Shown here piece by piece: positions 8,017 to 16,000 of a DNA stretch of 22,977 nt. This DNA comes from DATKCT01 sp035513055 (GTDB lineage: Bacteria; Verrucomicrobiota; Verrucomicrobiia; Verrucomicrobiales; DEV007), in contig DATKCT010000164.1 of assembly GCA_035513055.1 (NCBI GenBank), positions 1 to 22,977 on the forward strand, given 5' to 3'. Position numbers and translations under genes: made by a program. The notes under the pieces are model-generated. The model did not search any database, was not told where the DNA came from, and saw only the letters and a program-made list of their open reading frames with translations. Each line of letters starts with the position of its first letter. Within the stretch, counting starts at the first letter, position 1.

Positions 8017-8981
8017 GAATCGAAACGGAGTCGCGGGTTGAGAAGAACCTGAATGATGTCGGCCACGAGGTTGAGCGTGATGAGGAGCACGGCATAGAAC
8101 AGAACCGTTCCCATGATCACGTTGTAATCGCGATTGAACGCGCTGGTGACGAAGAAGCGGCCGAGGCCTGGAATGAAGAAGATGGTTTCGATGACAAAAG
8201 AACCGGAGATGATGCGCGCGAAGGCGGGTCCAAGGAAGTTGACGACCGGCAGGAGGCCGCCTTTCAGCGTGTGTTTCCAAACGAGCTGGAGGGCAGGCAG
8301 GCCCTTGGCGCGAGCGGTCCGGACGAAGTCCTGGTTGAGGATGTCCAGCATGCCGCCCCGGGCGAGCCGGGCGATATAAGCCGCATAGAAAAGACCCATC
8401 GTCAGGCAGGGAAGAACGCGGTCGGAGGGATCCTCCCAACCGAGGGGATTGAACCAGCCCAAGCCGATGGAGAAAAGCAGCAGAAGCAAGGGCCCAAGGA
8501 CGAAGGTCGGCAGGCAGATGCCGAGCATGGCCAAGGTCATGGCGCCGTAGTCGATCACGGTGTTGCGTTTGACCGCGGCGATGACGCCTGTGGGAATGCC
8601 GACGAGAAGAGCGATGAGAAGGGAGTAGAGTCCGAGTTCAAGAGAGGCGGGGAAATGCTGGGCGATGATTTCGTTGACCGAGAACCCGGTCTGTTTTGTG
8701 GAAGGGCCCAGATCGAACTCGAAAACGGCGCGATAGAGCCAGCGGAAGTATTGTTTGTGCCTAGGCTGGTCGAAGCCGAAGTGCTCTTCGAGTTGGGCAC
8801 GCACCTCCTCGCGAACGGCCTTATCGTTGGCGAAAGGGTCGCCGGGCGCCGAGCGGATGATGGTGAAGGTGAGGACCGAGATGGCCAGCAGGGTGGGGAT
8901 GGCCTGCAGGAGGCGCCAGCCGATGACGCGCAGCATGGAGAGCCAGCGCGGAGGGGAAGTGGTGCGTTGGGAATCGGGCAT
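8013..8981 (-). CDS. oppB: Oligopeptide ABC transporter permease OppB
   Basis: This 322-residue permease has six predicted helices. The first (LLQAIPTLLAISVLTFTIIRSAPGDP) carries the APGDP motif common to OppB/DppB proteins. The coupling loop reads VRTARAKG227LP..LVWKHTLKGGLLPV, and the C-terminus ends in LLNPRLRFDS, both as expected for the family. It forms the translocation pore together with OppC. It lies 48 bases downstream of oppA and overlaps oppC by four bases. An internal ATG at 8936 would remove 15 polar residues and is possible, but 8981 is taken. Confidence 0.95.
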   Translation of the reverse strand: MPDSQRTTSPPRWLSMLRVIGWRLLQAIPTLLAISVLTFTIIRSAPGDPFANDKAVREEVRAQLEEHFGFDQPRHKQYFRWLYRAVFEFDLGPSTKQTGFSVNEIIAQHFPASLELGLYSLLIALLVGIPTGVIAAVKRNTVIDYGAMTLAMLGICLPTFVLGPLLLLLFSIGLGWFNPLGWEDPSDRVLPCLTMGLFYAAYIARLARGGMLDILNQDFVRTARAKGLPALQLVWKHTLKGGLLPVVNFLGPAFARIISGSFVIETIFFIPGLGRFFVTSAFNRDYNVIMGTVLFYAVLLITLNLVADIIQVLLNPRLRFDS

Positions 8982-9029
8982 GAATTCAGCGAGAAGGAAC
9001 TTACGGGTCCGGAAAGGTCACGCGGCCTC

Positions 9030-10685
9030 TCAAGGCATCCTCAGAGATACATATTTGATAGGATGACGGTCCAGAAGGTTTTCTTCCCAGCCGATGACGT
9101 GGGGATGGACGGTCCGTTTGGACACGTAGAAGTAGATGGGTATGATCGGAAGATCTTCCAGAAGGATGCGTTCCGCTTTCTGAAAGTGCTCCATTCGCTC
9201 GTCATGATCGGAGGCGCTGGCGGCTTGGTGGATGAGTTCGTCGTAGATGGGATTGGCGAAGCCGGTCTGATTGTTGCCGGAACCGGAGAGCCAGAGGTCG
9301 AGGAAAGTGTTGGGATCGGCGTAATCTCCGATCCAGCCAGCGCGGGCGAGGGCATAGTCGAGCTGTTGGACGGTCTGGAGGTAGACTTTCCAGTCTTGGT
9401 TGAGCAATTCGATTTCGATGCCGAGGTTTTTGCGCCATTGTTCCTGAACAATCTCGGCGACTTGTTTGTGGGATTCGAGAGTATTGTAGACAATCTGAAC
9501 TTTGGGGAAGCCTTCTCCGCCGGGGAACCCGGCTTCCGCGAGGAGTTCCTGGGCGGTTTCGGGAGAAGGGGAGAGGGTGTAACTGGGCTGGTAACCTGCG
9601 GCATTGGGTGGAACAAAAGAATAGGCGGGAAGCTGCCCTCCGTTGAGGAATTTGCAGATGGCGTCGCGGTCGAGAGCGAGATTGAGGGCCCGCCGGATCC
9701 TGGGGTCCTGCAAGGCGCGGCGGGCCTTGGTGCTTCGAGAGCTGGCGTCCGGTTCGGGATCGCTAAGGTTGATGCGATAGTAGTAAGTGCCAAGGTAGGG
9801 ATCGAGGCGCAGTGTGCCGGGCATGTGCCGGCGCGTCCAGTCGATGCGATGGACGGGAATATCGGAAGTGAGATGGATGAAGCCCCGGCGGAAAGCCCGC
9901 TGCTCCGATTCCCCGTTGTCGATGGGATGGTAGTAGACGCGTTGGAGCTTGATCTGGTCCGCGTCCCAGTAGTCATCGCGCTTCTCGATGATGAGGTGGT
10001 CGTTGAGCTTCCATTCCACCAGGTGAAAGGGACCGTTGTTGACGATGTTGCCGGGGCGGGTCCAAAGGCTGTCGTATTTGAAGTCGCCACCGTGTTTCCG
10101 GACGGTGTCTCGATGGACCGGGTACCAGGAATAATGATTGAGGACGCCGAGGAAGTAGGGGGTGGGCCCTTTGAGCTGGAGTTCGAGGGTGTAATCGTCC
10201 AGGGCTTTGGCGCCGACCTCGCCGAAATTGATGATTTTCTTGGTGTTGAACGCTTCCGCATTGAGCAGCGGATAGAGCATGTAGGCGTTCTGGGCGGCCG
10301 AATTCGGATGGAGAATGCGGTAGAATGAATAGACGAAGTCGTGGGCGGTGACGGGATCTCCGTTGGTCCAGGAGCCGTTCCGGCGCAGGTGGAAGGTGTA
10401 AGTGAGGCCGTCTGGCGAGATGTCCCAGCGTTCCGCCGCTCCGTCGGCAATGGGTTCGAGGGTCTTCGGGTGAACGCCGGCCAGTCCTTCGAAAAGGGCT
10501 GCGATGATGCGGTTCTCGGGGACTCCCGTGGCGATGTGGGGATCGATGGATTGGGGTTCGGTGCCGTTGCCGATGAGGAGAGTTTGGCTTCGCACCGCTT
10601 CGTCGATGCGGGGTTCCGTGCGGAAACAGCCCGGCGAGCCCCAGGCGAGAACGAGGATGGGTATAAGCTTGGCGAATCGGGTCAT
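9030..10685 (-). CDS. oppA: Peptide ABC transporter substrate-binding lipoprotein OppA
   Basis: This 551-residue extracytoplasmic binding protein of the SBP_bac_5 family captures oligopeptides for OppBC. ATG at 10685 opens a lipoprotein signal (MTRFAKLIPILVLAWG) ending at SPGC, with Cys20 the probable lipidated residue; Ser at -3 makes this a poor lipobox. Family landmarks: the N-terminal NGTEPQSIDPHIATG block, DGLTYTFHLR....W.NGDPVTAHDFVYSFYR, ALNLALDRDAICKF in the middle, and an RAGWIGDYADPNTFLD.W block near the C-terminus. The length is close to enteric OppA. It is the first gene of the operon. A further ATG at 10745 would add 20 Pro-rich residues in front of the signal and is less likely. 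Confidence 0.95.
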   Translation of the reverse strand: MTRFAKLIPILVLAWGSPGCFRTEPRIDEAVRSQTLLIGNGTEPQSIDPHIATGVPENRIIAALFEGLAGVHPKTLEPIADGAAERWDISPDGLTYTFHLRRNGSWTNGDPVTAHDFVYSFYRILHPNSAAQNAYMLYPLLNAEAFNTKKIINFGEVGAKALDDYTLELQLKGPTPYFLGVLNHYSWYPVHRDTVRKHGGDFKYDSLWTRPGNIVNNGPFHLVEWKLNDHLIIEKRDDYWDADQIKLQRVYYHPIDNGESEQRAFRRGFIHLTSDIPVHRIDWTRRHMPGTLRLDPYLGTYYYRINLSDPEPDASSRSTKARRALQDPRIRRALNLALDRDAICKFLNGGQLPAYSFVPPNAAGYQPSYTLSPSPETAQELLAEAGFPGGEGFPKVQIVYNTLESHKQVAEIVQEQWRKNLGIEIELLNQDWKVYLQTVQQLDYALARAGWIGDYADPNTFLDLWLSGSGNNQTGFANPIYDELIHQAASASDHDERMEHFQKAERILLEDLPIIPIYFYVSKRTVHPHVIGWEENLLDRHPIKYVSLRMP

Positions 10686-10837
10686 GAGAGGCGCCGTTCC
10701 TGGCGGGTTGATGGGGAGTGTCGGACGCGGCGAGGCGATGGGCAAGTCCCGGGCGATGCCGGCGAAAGGCGCGGGGACGTTTTTCCAAGAGGGGACGGCG
10801 GCTTTACGTGGCTGGGGAAAATCGTTACGGTGCTGGG

Positions 10838-11179
10838 ATGCGAGGCGTTTCTTTGCTGCGGGCCGCCGGGGCGGTCGCGTTGGCTCTGATCGCGGGGCTG
10901 ACCGGCTGCGGCAAATCTCCGGAACCGTCGGTTTATGCCGCGCTCGTGATCAGCGAGACGGAAGAGCCGCGCGTTACACAGGAGAGTTTCGTGAAGATCG
11001 CCGACGGCATGACTCAGGAGGAAGTGCGGGAGATCTTTGGGAATCCATTTGCTCCTTCGATTGGGAATCCCGAGCTGGGCGAGATTTATGAGTTGTCCTG
11101 GGAACAGGCCAATTCGCGGATTAGGGTTCGGATCCGGGACGGCCGGGTGATCGGGAAATGGATCGAGGAGATTCAGTGA
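10838..11179 (+). CDS. Small BamE/SmpA-like lipoprotein
   Basis: This 113-residue predicted lipoprotein has a signal MRGVSLLRAAGAVALALIAG followed by lipobox LTGC with Cys24 lipidated, which fixes the ATG at 10838. The mature part has the fold signature of BamE/SmpA/OmlA-like proteins: a V..ESF.KI..GMTQEEVREIFGNP helix-strand unit followed by strands ending in GRVIGKWIEEI. BamE proper belongs to the outer-membrane protein assembly machine. Many small lipoproteins share this fold without that role, so only the fold is claimed. The gene is divergent from oppA (152 bases between starts). It lies 40 bases before the sulfatase gene on the same strand. Confidence 0.72.
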   Translation: MRGVSLLRAAGAVALALIAGLTGCGKSPEPSVYAALVISETEEPRVTQESFVKIADGMTQEEVREIFGNPFAPSIGNPELGEIYELSWEQANSRIRVRIRDGRVIGKWIEEIQ

Positions 11180-11202
11180 TGTTACGCCTTGCCTGCGGGG
11201 CC

Positions 11203-11216
11203 ATTGTCCGGACAAT
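11203..11216. promoter_or_regulatory. Perfect 14-bp palindrome, candidate operator
   Basis: ATTGTCCGGACAAT is a perfect palindrome without spacer. It ends three bases before the sulfatase ATG at 11220 and starts 23 bases after the lipoprotein stop. Its TTGTC/GACAA half-sites and its size fit a dimeric repressor of the GntR type. No U-tract follows, so it is not a standard terminator. As RNA it could also form a short hairpin that hides the sulfatase start. Confidence 0.4.
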
Positions 11217-11219
11217 CGA

Positions 11220-12683
11220 ATGGATATGGCGGGGCGTAGAAGAATAGGGGCAGGCTTAGCCCTCCTGGTCAGCCTAGCCGGGATGGCCTCCGGCGGCGCC
11301 GGGCCGGATCGGGAGGAGTCCCGTCCTAACATTTTGTTTTTGTTGGCTGATGATTTGGGTTGGGCGGATTTGGGCTGTTCTGGCAGCACCTTTTACGAGA
11401 CCCCGGGATTGGATGGGCTGGCGGCGGAGTCGATGCGTTTCACCGCGGCTTATGCGGCTTGTCAGGTGTGCTCGCCGACGCGCGCCAGTATCCACACCGG
11501 CAAGTATCCGCAGCGGCTCGGCATCACCGATTTCATCCACCCTGGAGGGGGCAATCAACCCGGACGCTGGACCCGTCCGACCGCCTTGTTGCCCGCCGCC
11601 TACCGGGACCGGTTGCCGCACGAGGAAACGACTCTGGCCGAAGCCCTCCGGGAGTCGGGGTATGCGACCTTTTTCGCAGGGAAATGGCATCTCGGTCCGG
11701 AGGGGTTCTATCCGGAAGACCACGGCTTCGATATCAACCGGGGCGGGATCGAAGCGGGCGGGCCCTACGGCGGGGACAAGTATTTCTCGCCCTACGGGAA
11801 TCCTCGGTTGGCGGATGGACCGGATGGAGAGCATCTGCCGGATCGCCTGGCCGAGGAGACCCTGGAGTTCATGGAGCAAAACCGGCAGCGGCCCTTTTTT
11901 GCCTGTCTCTCCTTCTACTCGGTGCACACACCGTTGATGGCGCGGGAAGATCTGGAAGCGAAATACAAGCAGAAAGCGGGCTCGGTGCGGCCTTCGAGCC
12001 GGGTTTGGGGTGTTGAGAGAGAGCGCCAGGTGCGGCAGGCGCAGGACCACGCGGTCTACGGCGGGATGGTCGAGGCTATGGATCAGGCCGTGGAGAAACT
12101 GCTTCGCGGTCTCGAGGAGTTGGACTTGGATGAGCGCACTCTGGTTATCTTTTTTTCGGACAACGGAGGATTGTCGACGTCGGAAGGGAGCCCGACCTCG
12201 AATCTGCCTCTGCGAGCGGGCAAAGGCTGGGTTTACGAAGGCGGCATTCGCGTTCCCTTAATCGTACGCTGGCCGGGAGTGACGCCGAAGGGCGTGGTCG
12301 CCGGTTCGCCGGTGATGAGCACCGACTTCTATCCGACGATCCTCGAGGCGGCGGGACTTCCGCTGCGCCCCGCCCAGCATGTCGATGGAGTGAGTTTTGT
12401 TTCATTGTTGCGGGGACAGGATTTCGATCGCGGTCCGATGTTTTGGCATTACCCGCACTACGGTAACCAGGGGGGAGCGCCGTGCGGGGCGGTGCGAGAC
12501 GGGAATTGGAAGCTCATCGAATGGTACGAGGATGGGGCGTTCGAACTTTACCGAGTGGATGTGGACATTTCAGAAAGGGTGAATCTGGCAGGGCGCGAAG
12601 CGCAGCGGACGGAGAGATTGGCGGCAATGTTGAGGGATTGGCGTGGAACGGTGGGAGCATCCATGCCTTCGGTCCGCGAGTAG
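11220..12683 (+). CDS. Secreted type I sulfatase (arylsulfatase family)
   Basis: This 487-residue enzyme hydrolyses sulfate esters, probably on sulfated polysaccharides, outside the cytoplasm. A signal peptide spans about residues 5-28 (GLALLVSLAGMASGGAG). The metal-site DD pair is Asp44-Asp45 in LADDLGW. The sulfatase signature Cys84-S-P-T-R88 supplies the cysteine that a formylglycine-generating enzyme converts to the catalytic aldehyde. GKWHLG follows, and FFSDNGG (Asp314, Asn315) gives the remaining metal ligands. Later MSTDFYPTILEAAGLP and HVDGVS are typical of the family. The exact sulfated sugar cannot be told from sequence. No formylglycine-generating enzyme is encoded in the window. 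ATG at 11220 is taken; an ATG at 11226 is an equally good start. Confidence 0.93.
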   Translation: MDMAGRRRIGAGLALLVSLAGMASGGAGPDREESRPNILFLLADDLGWADLGCSGSTFYETPGLDGLAAESMRFTAAYAACQVCSPTRASIHTGKYPQRLGITDFIHPGGGNQPGRWTRPTALLPAAYRDRLPHEETTLAEALRESGYATFFAGKWHLGPEGFYPEDHGFDINRGGIEAGGPYGGDKYFSPYGNPRLADGPDGEHLPDRLAEETLEFMEQNRQRPFFACLSFYSVHTPLMAREDLEAKYKQKAGSVRPSSRVWGVERERQVRQAQDHAVYGGMVEAMDQAVEKLLRGLEELDLDERTLVIFFSDNGGLSTSEGSPTSNLPLRAGKGWVYEGGIRVPLIVRWPGVTPKGVVAGSPVMSTDFYPTILEAAGLPLRPAQHVDGVSFVSLLRGQDFDRGPMFWHYPHYGNQGGAPCGAVRDGNWKLIEWYEDGAFELYRVDVDISERVNLAGREAQRTERLAAMLRDWRGTVGASMPSVRE

Positions 12684-13016
12684 CGGCGAACTTGGCGCCT
12701 TGGCGGTTTTTCTGCGACAGGGGCGTCATGAAAACGCACAAAGAATCCCTGCCCGGGCGCGCTCTCCTCCGGGAACGCGGTCCGGTTTTTAGTCAATGTC
12801 CCCAGGGCGGCTCGCAAGTCTTGTGCGGCATCACCGAATCAATCCATAGGCCGTAAAGGCCGTGTTCCTTCGGCGCCCCGGACAGCCGCTGCTCGCCCGG
12901 CATGGAGGGCGGGCGGCCTCAATTGCCTAACCATGGGAAGGAGCCTCATCCCCGCAGGGCAGGACGGGCGGGCGCCCGTCCCTTCAGGAGAGCATGGAAG
13001 TGGCGACCGATCGATC
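12684..13016. other. Intergenic region between convergent genes; no gene seen
   Basis: These 333 bases separate the sulfatase stop from the oxidoreductase stop on the other strand. Short open frames here show no start context or recognisable residues. The region holds a direct repeat AGGCCGT (twice around 12848-12862) and the strong inverted repeat at 12962-12981. Neither is followed by a clear T-tract, so how the two transcripts are separated is unclear. Confidence 0.6.
12962..12981. repeat. Strong inverted repeat between convergent genes
   Basis: GGACGGGC (12962-12969) and GCCCGTCC (12974-12981) are exact reverse complements around GGGC, giving an 8-bp, very GC-rich stem that can extend to 9 bp. 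It lies 35 bases from the oxidoreductase stop. There is no T-run on either side. It may be a bidirectional transcription roadblock or a copy of a dispersed hairpin repeat. Confidence 0.45.
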
Positions 13017-16000
13017 TTAAGCAGGAGAGCCCGCAGCTTGACCCGCGCCGGCTTGGGCCAGGAACTGCCGCTGGGCTTGGTAGTCAGTGTTTTCCACGCC
13101 CGCTTTGCTTTGGAGCATGCGCCAGGCTTTCCGCCGTTCCACGGCGAAGAGCACCATCTGGCGGGACACGGCGTAAGCGCGAATGACGCCGTTGACCTCG
13201 GCGCGGATGTAGACGCCGAAATCGGGCGCGTAGCTGCGGTGGGAGGGATCGAACACACGGCGATTGACGACATCGTCCTGGGTGATGCAGGCGAGCATGT
13301 CGTCGAGGGAGCGGAGTTGACCGAGCGCGTCGCTGCTGATGGCTTGGAGATGCTTGCGGAAGCGCGCTTCGGTAAGGGCCCAGTGGGCGACGGTGTAGTT
13401 GTATTCCTCGCCGGTGGACTTGAACTTCGTGACCCACCAATCGCGCGTCGGGGTGGGGTTTCCCTTGAGGTCGAAGCAATCGGACGAGAGTTCGCCGGCT
13501 TGCGGATTGAAGACGAACTCCGGCATGCCGCGCGAATCGCGGATGAGCTTGGCCTGAGTGGCGGAACGGTCATCGGGCACGCCGTGCTCGGGTTGGCAGG
13601 TGGTGTAGCATTGGAAAAAGGCCGTGCCGCGGTACTCGATGCCTTCGAGGAGCGATTGATAGAGTTTGGCGGCGTTGGCCATGGAGACCTGAGCCACATA
13701 CGGCGAGCCGTGCCCGGCGGTGAAGATCTCGGCGACGTTCTTTTTCTCGTGGAGTTTCCCTTGGGAAGCCCGGCCGAACTGGTTCATGTCATAGCCTCCG
13801 AGCATGGTCGAGGAATCCGAGTTCTGGCCGCCGGTGTTGGAATACACCTGGGTATCGAGCATGACCGCCTTCACGTTGGGACGGTTTTGCAGGATAACCT
13901 TCGAGAGGTTCTGGAAGCCGATATCGCCGAGGGCGCCGTCTCCGCCGACGATCCAGACTTTGGGCAGTTCCCGGATTTCCTGATCGCTCATGTCGATGTC
14001 GCTGAGGTGGGTGAGGTCCCAGTAATCGCCTTCGGTCAGGACGCCGGCGTCGCGCTCGAGCAGGGCATTGCAGAGGCGTTCCGGGGCCACGGAGCGACGG
14101 GCGTGCCCGAGAAGGAGGGATTCGCCCATGAGCCAGGAAATGGTGGGACCATCCTGAAAGAGAGAATTCATCCAGGGGTAGGGATGGGGGTTGGAGGGCG
14201 GAGTCGAGCCGTAGACGGTGTTGCAGCCCGTGCTCGCGCCCATAACCATGACGCTCATGCCGTTGGCGAGGCGCCCGTCGGCGGCTTGCAGCTTCATGTG
14301 ATCGAAGGCATCCTGATTCAGGACGGCTCCGAGACCCCCGATGATCTCGGCGTCGGTGATGGGTCCGTGCGCCGCGATTCGGCCCGAGGTGTCGGCATCG
14401 GATTCTCCGCCAAGCCCCATGACGATGTGGGCGAAGGCGCGTTGGAAGAGGGCGTATTCTTCGGGACTCCGGGTGCGGAGAGCTTCGAGACGGGCGGCGC
14501 CTTCTTTGGCCAGACGCGCGGCCTTTTCGTAGAGGCGGTTGGCTTTGCGATGATAGATCGGGCGCATGTAGGCTTCCGTCACCGAGGCGACGGCGCGCAG
14601 GATGGACTTCTCGCCGCAGCCCGCGCAGGCGCCGTCGCCGGAGACCAGCGCCTCGTAATTGCGGCGGACCATGAGATGATTGCGCAGCGCAGCGGGCCGG
14701 GAATCTTCCGGAGCGTCGTCATTGTAGAGACCCAGGTATTTCTGGGGAGTGTCGGGCAGGAGCCGGGAAAAAACTTGGGCTGTGGTGAGGCGGTAATTGA
14801 GGTCCTCGGTGTCGGGGACCATCACCAAGGCCCCGTGGTCGCCGCATTGTTCGACGCATTCTCCACAACCCTTGCAGAGGTCGCTAACGAAGATGGAGAA
14901 CACGCCGCCCTGACCAGATTGTTTTTTCTCGAGCGATTTGTAAATGGCCGGGACCTTGTTGTAGGCGATAGGGACGAGATCGAGGATGGCGAGAAACTCT
15001 TCCTTGGCTTGACTCGAGAGGCCTCCGTTGAGGGCGACGATTTCGTCCCGGATGATGTCGTTGAAGGGGAGAGACTCCTTGGCGTCGATGGCGGCGTTCA
15101 TCCGGACCCGGGCCCGTTCTTCGACGCCGGGCAGGGCGGCGAGGAGTTTTTGGCGTTGACCGGAATCGGAGACGTAATGTCGAACCGCCGTGGCCAGGAC
15201 GACGGCGACATCCTGAGCGGTGTTTGGGAGGGCGGTGTCAGGACAAGCGGTGATGCATTCCATGCATTGGGTGCAGTTCTCGGGGATGTAGAGCGGAGTT
15301 TCCCTGCGAGCGACGTATTTGGACGAGGTCGCGCCGGTGCCGGCAGCCATGACTCCAACGGAGGCCAATGCCCCCGCGGGTTGATGATAACCGAGGCCGC
15401 TACGGTATTCGGAGTCGAATTTGTCTAGGGCGAAAACGGGAGCCGGGGCCGGCTGTCCGGCCGGCAGCGCGACGGTATGGAGTCCTTCATAACCACAACC
15501 GGCGGTGGGAAGAATGGTTTGGGGCTGACCGGGAAGCAGAGGTTCCAGGCGCATGCTGGAACGGTCGTCATTGTCGATTTCTCCGTAGTGGATTTCCTCC
15601 ACCTGGTCGAAGCCTGCGGCCATGACCTTCATGTTCGACTCGACGACGGCTTCGCCAAAACGTCCGAACTTCTTCTCGTACTGAGAGCGGACCAGAGCGC
15701 GGAAGCGATCTTCTCCGATCCCGAATTCTTGGAGGAAGGTCGAGACGCGGAAGAAGGCGCCGAGGAAGGAATTGCCCTGCATGCGGAGTTGGAGGTCTGC
15801 GCGGTCGGTGGCGCCGCGAGCGATGTCGAAGCCGTGGAGGATGAAGACGCGAATGCCGTTTTCGCGGACGAACTGGCGGTGGGAACGGGGGATGCGCATC
15901 CAGGCCGTTTCCGGGGTTTCGCTGGATTCCCAGACCAGGCAACCGCCTTTCTTGAGACCGGCGAGAGGATTGGTGTGGGTGAAGGCTTTCGGATCGCAGC

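Noticed and set aside
8271..10328. Plus-strand open frame of 685 codons across oppB and oppA
   Set aside because: Antisense shadow of the opp operon. OppA and OppB have full family signatures on the minus strand; the plus reading has none.
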